From Paenibacillus agilis (GTDB lineage: Bacteria > Bacillota > Bacilli > Paenibacillales > Paenibacillaceae), in contig NZ_VNJK01000001.1 of NCBI RefSeq assembly GCF_007786455.1, forward strand, positions 590,673-654,672: 64,000 nucleotides of DNA, written 5' to 3'. Position 1 is the stretch's first letter; each line of letters begins with the position of its first letter. Below are positions 47,099 to 56,279 of the stretch, one piece after another. The translations under genes and the position numbers were made by a program. The notes beneath the pieces are model-generated. The model was not told the origin of the DNA. It ran no database searches and saw only the letters and a program-made list of their open reading frames with translations.

Positions 47099-47809
47099 TT
47101 AGGAGGCGGCTTTCTTTTCCCTGAATGGAACTGTATGCAGCGTATACTGCTGTTCTTCACCGGCGCGAAGTATGGTGACAGTCAAGGGTTGACCTGGCTT
47201 CGACATTGTAACGACGCGTTCTAAATCGCTGAATGCTTCGACGTCGCTGTCATTTACACGAAGTATAATGTCTTCTTCTTGAAGAATTCCTTCCGCGGGT
47301 GTACCCGGAATTACTTTAATAATAATAGTACCCTTTTGTGTGTCAGTAAGCAGTGTATGATGATTAACGCCGATCCAGCTCGTCCAGTATGTATCGCGGT
47401 TATCTTGAGCATTTTCTAACATCGTTTTCATATTATGAAGGAACTGCTCTGTTCCAAAGCCCATATCTTCCGCTGTCATAAAGCCCAGTGCTCCAGCCCA
47501 TAGCCCTGTATACTCTAACACTACAACGGTTCCTTCTTCAACAGCTTGCAGAGTCCAGATTGTCAAATCATCACTTTCATCTTTTAGAACGAGTCTAGCA
47601 TTTTCCTCCATTTCAACAATCGTCCCGACATAATCAACACCCCAGCCGTAATCAAGCTCGACCTTACCGTCAATGCGAAGATCGATGCTGGATTGTCTTG
47701 TTTCCCAACGATTCCGTTCTGCTGGATCGGTTAATGCTTTCCAAACTCGCTCAGGCGTTGTTCGGATAAAAGTCTCTCTCTTTACGCTCGTAATCGGTGA
47801 ATCAAACAT
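47099..47809 (-). CDS. SRPBCC (AHSA1-like) domain fused to a PDZ domain
   Basis: 236 residues. Residues about 1-140 are an AHSA1/START-like domain (RETFIRTTPERVWKALTDPA ... WETRQSSIDLRIDGKVELDY). Residues about 155-236 are a PDZ domain (TIIIKVIPGTPAEGILQEED, IILRVNDSDVEAFSDLERVV). AHSA1-like proteins bind hydrophobic ligands; PDZ domains bind peptide tails. The fusion is unusual. It is cotranscribed with an ArsR-like regulator ending 3 bases before it, a common pairing for SRPBCC proteins. Confidence 0.8.
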   Translation of the reverse strand: MFDSPITSVKRETFIRTTPERVWKALTDPAERNRWETRQSSIDLRIDGKVELDYGWGVDYVGTIVEMEENARLVLKDESDDLTIWTLQAVEEGTVVVLEYTGLWAGALGFMTAEDMGFGTEQFLHNMKTMLENAQDNRDTYWTSWIGVNHHTLLTDTQKGTIIIKVIPGTPAEGILQEEDIILRVNDSDVEAFSDLERVVTMSKPGQPLTVTILRAGEEQQYTLHTVPFREKKAAS

Positions 47810-47812
47810 GTA

Positions 47813-48127
47813 CTATTCCTCCTCTAGGTTCTCTAAGTAATGTTTCAGTCCTGCCAGTTTGTTGTCCAAGACAAGACCCAATTCACTCTGCAGCTGTAAA
47901 TACGCTTGTTGAAAGACAGGAGTGTTTAATCGGTAATAGCAGAACTTTCCTACCCTGCGCTCTAGCAATAATTGTTCTTCCAGTAGAATCGCTAGATGCT
48001 TCTTAATGGCAGGTTGCGAGATCGAAAAGGAAGCAACGATATCCGACTGGGTACATTCTTGCTGTGAAACCATGCGCAGTATTTTACGACGAATTGGATC
48101 TGCGATAGCTCGATAAATGTCCGTCAT
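47813..48127 (-). CDS. ArsR-family transcriptional regulator
   Basis: 104 residues from ATG 48127 (TTGGAGGT 6 bases upstream; the longer frame from 48196 has no site). Winged helix with IADPIRRKILRMVS, QSDIVASFSISQPAIKKHLA and LEERRVGKFCYYRLN. No cysteine metal cluster, so it is not the arsenic sensor but the SRPBCC-pair type (SdpR/YczG-like) regulator. It precedes the SRPBCC-PDZ gene by 3 bases and probably represses the pair via the palindrome upstream. Confidence 0.85.
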   Translation of the reverse strand: MTDIYRAIADPIRRKILRMVSQQECTQSDIVASFSISQPAIKKHLAILLEEQLLLERRVGKFCYYRLNTPVFQQAYLQLQSELGLVLDNKLAGLKHYLENLEEE

Positions 48128-48145
48128 AGCCGTACCTCCAATTTC

Positions 48146-48165
48146 ATATAACCTTTTGGTTATAT
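48146..48165 (-). promoter_or_regulatory. Operator-like palindrome for the ArsR gene
   Basis: ATATAACC, four Ts, GGTTATAT: a perfect 8+4+8 inverted repeat 18 bases before the start codon, covering the likely promoter/ribosome region. Confidence 0.7.
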
Positions 48166-48207
48166 ATAAGTTAATAGAAAAAAACGGAAGTGTCAATATG
48201 CAATATT

Positions 48208-48250
48208 TAAATAAAAAATAAAACCGCTTTGGAAAGATCCTAAGCGGCTT
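48208..48250 (-). terminator. Terminator of the DUF3817 gene
   Basis: On the minus strand CCGCTT pairs with AAGCGG, then TTTTATTTTTTA; the hairpin overlaps the end of the gene. Confidence 0.6.
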
Positions 48251-48554
48251 TTGTTGGGTTGTCGTGCTGTTCTTTTTTCAATGATTGGTCAAATACAAAA
48301 TTACCGAAAGGAATAAATGAGACAAGGACTGCGATGATGACGCGAGTGAGGGGCCAACGATGAACGATCCAAACATGGCCAACAGCAAGGATGTATAGTA
48401 AAAATAGTACTCCATGCGCCATGCCGGAAATGGAAACAGCTTCAGGCATATCCATAAATGTACGAAGGGGCATAGCTACAAATAGTAGTAAAATATAGGA
48501 TATTCCTTCCACGATTCCGATCGTTCGTAATCGTCCGATGGGGGTTCGAAGCAT
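48240..48554 (-). CDS. DUF3817-family membrane protein
   Basis: 104 residues with three hydrophobic helices (IGIVEGISYILLLFVAMPL, SGMAHGVLFLLYILAVGHVW, VIIAVLVSFIPFGNFVFD). The EGxSYxLL and HGxLF signatures are those of DUF3817, small integral membrane proteins of unknown function. Monocistronic. Confidence 0.85.
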   Translation of the reverse strand: MLRTPIGRLRTIGIVEGISYILLLFVAMPLRTFMDMPEAVSISGMAHGVLFLLYILAVGHVWIVHRWPLTRVIIAVLVSFIPFGNFVFDQSLKKEQHDNPTKAA

Positions 48555-48638
48555 GCAGGTTTAACCTCCTTTCTTGTAGGATATCAAATCAAGTTGAGAT
48601 GGGTTTCCATTTTAAAACATTTGTTCACTGTTCCTATA

Positions 48639-49415
48639 TTAATCGATTAATCCAGCATACTGCAATCCGCGACGAATGCCGCCTTCATTCACATGAGCAG
48701 TAACGTAATCAGCGTATGGCAAAAGTTCTTCATGTGAATTGCCCATGGCAATCCCAAGCCCGACTGCACTAAGCATTTCTTTATCGTTGAGTCCATCGCC
48801 AAAGGCAATCGCTTCTTCAGGAGCAATTTGCAATAGGTGAAGCATAGCTTGTATGCCTTCAGCCTTCGATGAATCATGCGGCAATACATCCATGGCTGTT
48901 TGGTGCCATCGAATGTAGCGTAGTCCCGGTACAACCTCACTATATAGGTGCTCGTCTTCTGCACTGCAATGCAGAAACATTTGATAAATAGGTTCGTCGC
49001 GCCAGTATTCTGGATCATGGCCAGGCAGTTCGACTTTTAAAGATTGGACAGCATCCAACATAAAAGGGTGATCCAGAATGCTAGAATAGAAAGCAGACTC
49101 TCCTTCAAATACGAGCGCATGCTGATGCAGGGCTGCGTGGTTCACTAGCGTTTCCACATCTTCATGAGGTATGGAGCGTTTAAAGATTGTTTTTCCTTGA
49201 TAGACAACATACCCGCCATTTAAACAGACGAACGAGTCAATGCCTAGCTGTTCTGCCAATGATTTTATGAAATAAGGGGCGCGCCCTGTTGCGATGACTG
49301 CCTCCACGCCTTTATTTTGCAGCTCGGCTATCGCCTCGATTGCGTCTTGTGGAATCTCTTTTTCATCATTTACGAGTGTTCCATCAATATCAAAAAACAC
49401 AATTTTATAGCCCAT
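48639..49415 (-). CDS. Cof-type HAD phosphatase
   Basis: 258 residues. FFDIDGTLV (nucleophile Asp9), ATGRAPYF (motif II), AFGDGLNDKEMLS (motif IV). Type-II cap between. Member of the Cof/YkrA group with unknown sugar-phosphate or flavin-phosphate substrate. Separate from the nucleoside cluster's HAD gene, and only modestly similar to it. Confidence 0.85.
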   Translation of the reverse strand: MGYKIVFFDIDGTLVNDEKEIPQDAIEAIAELQNKGVEAVIATGRAPYFIKSLAEQLGIDSFVCLNGGYVVYQGKTIFKRSIPHEDVETLVNHAALHQHALVFEGESAFYSSILDHPFMLDAVQSLKVELPGHDPEYWRDEPIYQMFLHCSAEDEHLYSEVVPGLRYIRWHQTAMDVLPHDSSKAEGIQAMLHLLQIAPEEAIAFGDGLNDKEMLSAVGLGIAMGNSHEELLPYADYVTAHVNEGGIRRGLQYAGLID

Positions 49416-49568
49416 GATTCGAATCCCCCGTCTTAATTTAAGTGCCCTTATATGCGGGTTACTATATCATTGGATCAGCACATGGTGCAAGATGGTAGTT
49501 AGCTGCTATTTGCCTAAATAATTCGTTGAATGTTACCACTCTTTCATTGACGTGTTATGAGAGAGAAG

Positions 49569-50924
49569 CTATTCCAAAGTAGGCTGTGTTTTTACGTTTT
49601 GCTCTTCTTTGTTGTCTGGTTCAGGCGTCATTTCAAGGTCTGTCACTTCTTCTTTTTGGTTTTCTTGTTCAGCTTCCCCCTCAGGGATGGCAGGCTGCTC
49701 GAATACAGCATCTGGTACATAAATCCACTTATATCCTAACCAGGTATTCACTTTATACCAATCGCCTTTTTGGGCAACTACGCGTATTTTTTCTTGCTTC
49801 AGCTTGCCTTGGCCCGCCCTCAAAATGTTCGGATACTGATAAAAGGTTTCTTCCTCATCGAGCAAAAGCATGTTATCAATTGTGACTACTTTTTGGTTTT
49901 TACTAGCTTCTGGGTACCACATTTTATAGGCTTCTGAAGCTAACCAGATCCCTGCATTGTCATTTTGGCTCCAAATGTTGCTGAAATATTTAACAGGCAC
50001 ATGCTGATTACCGACGCCTTTACTAACTTCAGGTGTGAAGCCCGGCTTCTTGAACTGTTGGATAAACCAATCGGTATAACCTCCACCTGATGGATTGCGA
50101 GTAGGCTTGACTAGACTATAGCCAGTGATCTGGGAATAGATTCTAGCTAATCGTTTATCTCGTGGCAGGTCGGAAGCATCATTATGAAAATACCAAAACA
50201 ATATTTCACCAGAAGAATGATAGGCTACGGCTATTTCCGGCTTAATTCGGTATGTAAAATCAACAATGGCTTTCACCTCTGGAGCGAAATGAGGCTTAGG
50301 ACCTTTATGATTCATCCAGGATGGATGCTTCACATTTCCTCGTATACGGCTCCAATCCGCGTCATACTGTCGATTCAGATCGATACCTTGCGCATTCGCT
50401 TTCCATCTTGTGAAATCGCGACTACCGCTGTTCATTTGAATCAGTTTGGCATGGTCGGCCTTTGGAAAGGCGGATAAGCCGAATTGCTGCAAAGTGACTC
50501 CATCAGGATTGACCATTGGTACAAACCAAATGCTTACTTGGTCGAGCAATTCTTTCGTCGCATATCCTTGAAAATGGGTTTGCTCCGTGTAGGATTTGGC
50601 ATAGGTTTCGATCATGGTCATTGTAAGCAGTGTCGTTATCCATTCACGTCCATGATGAGCGCCATTTATGAAAATATTAGCTTCTCCATGACCGACTCTA
50701 ACGGCCCAAATGTTGCGCTGGTAGGGGGTTTTCCCAATTGACTCAAGGTGGATTGCATCTGGGTAGGCAGCCTCCAACTGCTTAAGCTGCGTGGTCATCA
50801 TATCGTACGTATACAGGTTTGTGTGAGTAACCATTTTACTAGCTGAAACGGGCTCGGGACTTACAGAAATGTTAGCGATAACCAATAAGGCCAAGATGAA
50901 AACTCCAGACATTAATTTCTTCAT
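49569..50924 (-). CDS. Secreted M14 zinc carboxypeptidase
   Basis: 451 residues with signal peptide (MKKLMSGVFILALLVIANIS). Zinc ligands in HHGREW (His91, Glu94) and IAVAYHSSGEILFWYFH; the catalytic Glu probably in TPEVSKG. DLNRQYDADW is the arginine/tyrosine signature. A small SH3-like domain at about 360-410 (RVVAQKGDWYKVNTW, GYKWIYVP) and an acidic C-tail suggest wall attachment. Similar proteins cleave gamma-D-glutamyl-diaminopimelate bonds in peptidoglycan, so wall remodelling in sporulation or nutrient use is possible. Confidence 0.85.
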   Translation of the reverse strand: MKKLMSGVFILALLVIANISVSPEPVSASKMVTHTNLYTYDMMTTQLKQLEAAYPDAIHLESIGKTPYQRNIWAVRVGHGEANIFINGAHHGREWITTLLTMTMIETYAKSYTEQTHFQGYATKELLDQVSIWFVPMVNPDGVTLQQFGLSAFPKADHAKLIQMNSGSRDFTRWKANAQGIDLNRQYDADWSRIRGNVKHPSWMNHKGPKPHFAPEVKAIVDFTYRIKPEIAVAYHSSGEILFWYFHNDASDLPRDKRLARIYSQITGYSLVKPTRNPSGGGYTDWFIQQFKKPGFTPEVSKGVGNQHVPVKYFSNIWSQNDNAGIWLASEAYKMWYPEASKNQKVVTIDNMLLLDEEETFYQYPNILRAGQGKLKQEKIRVVAQKGDWYKVNTWLGYKWIYVPDAVFEQPAIPEGEAEQENQKEEVTDLEMTPEPDNKEEQNVKTQPTLE

Positions 50925-51164
50925 AATGCACTCCCATGAGATGTAATATATGAACGTTTGATGAAATAAGCATATCTATATTACCATGGAAATCTTTTAA
51001 TTTTTAGAAGATTTATAAATTGTCTTTGCTGTAGGTAAATATCTCGAAATCTCTCGCAATCTATGAGGAATTCGTACAATTTGCAAGTCAGTAGGGTAAC
51101 GATACAAGCAGGTTGGTGAAGCTTTCATATGCTGTAGAGTAAGTTGACTGAAGGAGGGATTTCC

Positions 51165-51464
51165 TTGCAGCATGTTACCAAATCTCAAGCCGAGAAATTG
51201 ATAGGGCAGCATATTTATGCTGTGCGTCAAGACGGAAAAGTAGTTTCGGGCAAACTTGTTCGAATTTCCGGCAACGAGCTTGTCCTGCAACCGGTCGACG
51301 GCAAGTCAGCTAAAACGAGATGCTTTCTTCTGCCTCTCATCTTGTTCGATTTGCTTGCCATTGGGACGTTAGGGTGTGGAGGAGGATTTGGCTTTGGTCC
51401 ATTTGGTGGACCGTTCGGAGGCGGCGGCTGTGGTGGCTGCTTCGGACCGAGGCCGTTCTACTAA
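51165..51464 (+). CDS. Small Gly-rich hydrophobic-tail protein
   Basis: 99 residues from TTG 51165, where AAGGAGG lies 6 bases upstream. The N-terminal 50 residues are an acidic/basic beta-rich segment (EKLIGQHIYAVRQDGKVVSG), then a hydrophobic helix (FLLPLILFDLLAIGTL), then a Gly/Phe/Cys-rich tail (GFGFGPFGGPFGG, GGCFGPRPFY). No family recognised. Such tails occur in spore-coat and crust proteins; a spore-associated role is only a guess. Monocistronic. Confidence 0.55.
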   Translation: MQHVTKSQAEKLIGQHIYAVRQDGKVVSGKLVRISGNELVLQPVDGKSAKTRCFLLPLILFDLLAIGTLGCGGGFGFGPFGGPFGGGGCGGCFGPRPFY

Positions 51465-51616
51465 ATCCAAGACTAGCGATGGGCAAGAGATAGCAAGTAT
51501 CGATAGCAGCGCATGAGGGATGCGTGTGACGTATCGGCTACGGTCCGGAATTCTTTCCGGGCTGTATTATTTTTAAAATTACTTATTTATCTTTATCGTG
51601 CTTCGTGAGTTGATTG

Positions 51617-52063
51617 CTAATTTGAACTAAATGTTTTGAACATTTCCCAGCATTGCAGATTTACTAGATACTGTGTGCTTTTGTAGCCTGCTCGTTCATA
51701 GAATCGTCGCGCTGGTTCATTACCCGCATCTACAGCGAGCTTGGCTGAGTTGCATGATTGCGATAAGGCTTGTTTCTCAGCAGATTGGAGCAGCATTTGT
51801 CCTATGCCTCTGCGGTGCAGCAAGGAATGAACGGCGAGCATATCGATGAATAAAATGCGCTCGATTACGATAGCGTGGATAAAAGCGATGGGTCGATTTA
51901 CAAGGTCCACTTTGACATAAGTGAAGCCTTTGGATAGGCGCTTTGGCATCTCATCTTTAAGCTGAGGAATGTCCCAGTTTAGATTGGATTTAGGGATTAA
52001 TTCGGCTTCTACCAGAGACCAAATTATTTCGTCATCCTGTTCAGGTATGCGTAATCGCAGCAT
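51617..52063 (-). CDS. GNAT-family N-acetyltransferase
   Basis: 148 residues from ATG 52063, with GGAGGA upstream (the ATG two codons earlier is too close to it). The acetyl-CoA motif A reads LLHRRGIGQMLLQSAEKQA, and FYERAGYKSTQYLV is motif B. Substrate unknown. Ends the accessory region just before the ilv-leu operon and runs away from it. Confidence 0.8.
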   Translation of the reverse strand: MLRLRIPEQDDEIIWSLVEAELIPKSNLNWDIPQLKDEMPKRLSKGFTYVKVDLVNRPIAFIHAIVIERILFIDMLAVHSLLHRRGIGQMLLQSAEKQALSQSCNSAKLAVDAGNEPARRFYERAGYKSTQYLVNLQCWEMFKTFSSN

Positions 52064-52186
52064 GTGCATTCCTCCATTTCAAGCGTGATAGCAGCTCTAT
52101 GGCAGCACGTTTTCGTTTATTCTATGCCCGTTTTTTCACGTTTGCATGGACACCAGAACATTTTGGTATTTTTTTTAATCGTCCTA

Positions 52187-52215
52187 TTGACTCGCTCAAA
52201 GTGTAGGCATATAAT
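52187..52215 (+). promoter_or_regulatory. Sigma-A promoter of the ilv-leu operon
   Basis: TTGACT, 17 bases, TATAAT: near-consensus. It is about 50 bases upstream of the T-box leader. Confidence 0.85.
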
Positions 52216-52264
52216 GTTTCTAAACATTTGGAACACATATTGACATAACATACCAATGGCTATG

Positions 52265-52598
52265 ATGAGGACTAAAGACGAAGGGCTCTTATGACCAGAG
52301 AGCGTGCGGACTATGCTGAAACCGCGGCCTTAACCCCTTATGATCGATGCTCACCTCGGAGCTGTTCTGCTGAACGAAGACGGATGCAAGAACACATGCA
52401 AGGCCAAGATATATCCGTCAACTACTAGGCAGAATCGTCAGGCGCGCGTTAGGCGCTGTTACAGTATGCAGCTATGTGCTGCAAACTTATGGAGGCTATA
52501 TGTTGTGAGACGTATAGCAAATCTGGGTGGTACCACGGAAGCTAACCTTTCGTCCCTATGGATACATGAACTGTGTCCTGGGACGGAAGGTTTTTTTG
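52265..52598 (+). promoter_or_regulatory. T-box leader, probably leucine-specific
   Basis: Conserved stem I features CAGAGAGC and GCTGAAA, a specifier-loop trinucleotide that I read as CTC at 52350-52352 (followed by A and CCTCGGAGC, as in other leaders), and the T-box GGTGGTACCACGG at 52526-52538. Uncharged tRNA-Leu would stabilise the antiterminator and allow transcription. The specifier assignment is from pattern alignment by eye, the T-box itself is secure. B. subtilis ilv-leu also uses CUC. Confidence 0.9.
52544..52598 (+). terminator. T-box terminator
   Basis: AACCTTTCGTCCC pairs with GGGACGGAAGGTT over a 23-base loop, then seven Ts. It overlaps the 3' half of the antiterminator. Confidence 0.9.
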
Positions 52599-52655
52599 TT
52601 ATATTCAAGACTAATTGATTGATTTTAATAACAGATTAGGTGAGGGGGATGGCGA

Positions 52656-54401
52656 ATGAGCGCTCAGCAAGCTACCATGCGGTCTAAAGAAGAATTACGT
52701 CAGAAATGGATGAAGCCAGAAGTAATTACAGGTTCAGAAATTTTACTTCGAAGCTTGTTGTTGGAAGGTGCGGAATGCGTCTTCGGCTATCCGGGGGGAG
52801 CCGTATTGTATATTTACGATGCGATGCACGGCTTTGATGATTTCAAGCATTTGCTGACAAGGCATGAGCAGGGCGCCATTCATGCAGCGGATGGATATGC
52901 ACGAGCAAGCGGCAACGTTGGCGTATGTATCGCGACTTCGGGTCCTGGAGCAACGAATCTAGTAACGGGTATTGCGACTGCCTATATGGACTCGGTTCCT
53001 CTCGTGGTCATCACGGGTAACGTTGCAACGACGTTGATCGGAACAGATGCTTTCCAAGAAGCGGATATTACAGGAATTACGATGCCGATTACGAAGCACA
53101 GCTATCTCGTTCGTGATGTAGAAGATTTGCCGCGTATAATTCACGAAGCATTCCATATCGCGAATACAGGACGTAAAGGTCCAGTGCTGATAGACATTCC
53201 GAAGGATGTTTCGGCAGCAAAGACATTGTTCCAACCAGCAACAACGATAGATATTCGCGGCTATCATCCGACGGTTAAGCCGAATAAATATCAAATTGAT
53301 AAAATGCTTAAAGCGATTGAAGAAGCAGAGCGTCCAATCGTATTGGCAGGAGCCGGAGTTATCCATTCTGGTGCTCATGAAGAGTTGTATCAATTCATTA
53401 CAACAGCGCAAATTCCAGTAACGACTACATTACTCGGACTAGGCGGGTTCCCAAGCGGACATGACTTGTGGCTAGGAATGCCGGGTATGCATGGTACATT
53501 TACGGCAAATAACGCCATTCAACAGGCAGATTTGCTAATTAATATCGGTGCACGGTTTGATGACCGAGTAACGATGAAGCTGGATGGCTTCGCACCGCAT
53601 GCGAAAATTGTCCACATCGATATCGACCCAGCCGAGATCGGTAAGAATGTCCCAACAGATATTCCGATTGTGGCTGATATTAAGACAGCGTTGACGCAGG
53701 CGAATGAATCGGTGAAAAGAGCGGACAAAGCGGATGCTTGGCGAGCGCAATTGCTAGGTTGGAAGATCGACCAGCCATTACGCTATGAAGATAGCGATAC
53801 GGAATTAAAGCCACAATGGGTTATCCAAATGATTCACGATACGACAAAGGGCGAGGCGATCGTTACAACTGACGTAGGTCAGCATCAGATGTGGGCTGCG
53901 CAATATTATCGCTTTAACCAGCCACGTTCATGGATCACATCTGGTGGCTTGGGAACGATGGGCTTCGGATTCCCATCCGCAATTGGTGCGCAAATGGCTC
54001 ATCCGGATCGGACAGTCGTTTCCATCAATGGAGATGGCGGCATACAAATGTGCTCGCAGGAGCTTGCAATTTGTGCGATTCATAATATTCCGGTTAAAGT
54101 TGTCATCATCAACAACCAAGTGCTCGGCATGGTTCGTCAATGGCAAGAAATCATTTATGATGAGCGCTACAGTCATATTGACTTGGCTGGCAGTCCAGAT
54201 TTCGTGAAGTTGGCAGAAGCTTACGGTGTTCGCGGCTTCCGTGCAACGAATAAGGAAGAAGCGAAGCTGGCTTGGGAGCAAGCATTAAATACACCAGGAC
54301 CTGCGGTTGTTGAGTTCGTCGTTCGCAAACACGAAAATGTATATCCGATGGTAACGCAGGGATCTACGATCGATCAAATGATAATGGGGGATGGCGAATG
54401 A
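52656..54401 (+). CDS. ilvB: Acetolactate synthase, large subunit
   Basis: 581 residues, AGGGGGATGGCGAATG start region. ThDP enzyme: catalytic Glu in [20 protein letters not shown]/domain segments ([19 protein letters not shown]), and the ThDP-Mg motif [16 protein letters not shown] with NN at its end ([13 protein letters not shown]). First committed step of branched-chain amino acid synthesis (two pyruvate to acetolactate). Followed with a 4-base overlap by ilvN. T-box regulated. Confidence 0.97.
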   Translation: MSAQQATMRSKEELRQKWMKPEVITGSEILLRSLLLEGAECVFGYPGGAVLYIYDAMHGFDDFKHLLTRHEQGAIHAADGYARASGNVGVCIATSGPGATNLVTGIATAYMDSVPLVVITGNVATTLIGTDAFQEADITGITMPITKHSYLVRDVEDLPRIIHEAFHIANTGRKGPVLIDIPKDVSAAKTLFQPATTIDIRGYHPTVKPNKYQIDKMLKAIEEAERPIVLAGAGVIHSGAHEELYQFITTAQIPVTTTLLGLGGFPSGHDLWLGMPGMHGTFTANNAIQQADLLINIGARFDDRVTMKLDGFAPHAKIVHIDIDPAEIGKNVPTDIPIVADIKTALTQANESVKRADKADAWRAQLLGWKIDQPLRYEDSDTELKPQWVIQMIHDTTKGEAIVTTDVGQHQMWAAQYYRFNQPRSWITSGGLGTMGFGFPSAIGAQMAHPDRTVVSINGDGGIQMCSQELAICAIHNIPVKVVIINNQVLGMVRQWQEIIYDERYSHIDLAGSPDFVKLAEAYGVRGFRATNKEEAKLAWEQALNTPGPAVVEFVVRKHENVYPMVTQGSTIDQMIMGDGE

Positions 54402-54913
54402 GCACGATTACAATGACTAGACATACGATAGCTGTCATCGTAAACGATCAGCCAGGCGTGCTGCAGCGCGTCTCAGGATTGTTCGGACGTCGCGGCTTCA
54501 ATATCGAGAGCATCACGGTAGGTGCCTCCGAAGAACCTGGATTATCAAGAATGGTTATCGTCACGACAGCGGATGAACAAATGCTGGAGCAAGTAGAGAA
54601 GCAATTATACAAAATTATTGATGTTATCAAGGTTCTTAACCTCAGCTCACAAGAGATGGTTGCGCGTGAACTTGCCCTGATTAAGGTGAAGGCGGAGCCT
54701 AACATGAGGCCAGAAATTCTTGGAGTGGTTGAGACGTTCCGAGCTTCTATTATTGATATTGGCCCCAGCACACTTGTCGTTCAAGTGTTAGGAGAGTCTT
54801 CAAAAATTGAAGCGATGATTGAACTGATGGAGCCTTATGGTATTCGTGAGATTAGCCGCACAGGCGTAACGGCAATGATTCGCGGATCGATTACAGATGG
54901 TGTGAGCCGTTAA
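54398..54913 (+). CDS. ilvN: Acetolactate synthase, small regulatory subunit
   Basis: 171 residues; ATG overlaps the ilvB stop region. An ACT domain at about 8-80 ([31 protein letters not shown]) binds valine for feedback inhibition; a second ferredoxin-like domain follows. Also written ilvH. It joins ilvB to make the holoenzyme. Its translation-start sequence is the same 18 bases as at ilvB. Confidence 0.95.
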   Translation: MSTITMTRHTIAVIVNDQPGVLQRVSGLFGRRGFNIESITVGASEEPGLSRMVIVTTADEQMLEQVEKQLYKIIDVIKVLNLSSQEMVARELALIKVKAEPNMRPEILGVVETFRASIIDIGPSTLVVQVLGESSKIEAMIELMEPYGIREISRTGVTAMIRGSITDGVSR

Positions 54914-55001
54914 GTTGAACTGAGCTAGCTCAACGTAACGCAGCGAACCAGATGGTGAGATTTGATTATGCACGAACAAGCATGCTGGAAGTTGTAATAC
55001 T

Positions 55002-55073
55002 CCCTTCGGATGAAGGGGTATTTCAGCGGATGAGACCTGATTATCCTTTGAAATACCCTTTATCATCCGAGGG
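55002..55073 (+). repeat. Long imperfect inverted repeat between ilvN and ilvC
   Basis: CCCTTCGGATGA...GGGGTATTTCA pairs with TGAAATACCC...CATCCGAGGG across a 23-base loop, with about 22 of 26 positions paired. No T run follows, so it is not a simple terminator. It could be an mRNA processing or stability element or a mobile repeat copy. Confidence 0.7.
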
Positions 55074-55124
55074 CTGAACATCATATATACCTTACGTATA
55101 TAAACAAAATGGGAACAAATTTGA

Positions 55125-56132
<1,008 letters not shown>

Positions 56133-56220
56133 GCATCGGCATTATATTCAATATATTCATTCAATCAGTAGCCGTGCATGTAACGAGTATGCATGTGAAT
56201 AAGTAAGGCGATTACGCAAT

Positions 56221-56254
56221 GCGTCCGCCCGTCACTAGGCGGGTGGGCGTTTTT
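56221..56254 (+). terminator. Rho-independent terminator between ilvC and leuA
   Basis: CGCCCGTCACTAGGCGGG core inside GCGTCCGCCCG / GGCGGGTGGGC, then TTTTT. It would reduce readthrough into leuA unless leuA has another promoter. Confidence 0.8.
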
Positions 56255-56279
56255 AGTAGCAACGAGGAGGTGCGGAGTT

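Noticed and set aside
53928-54281. 117-residue antisense frame within ilvB
   Set aside because: Lies wholly opposite conserved ThDP-binding sequence; no independent evidence.
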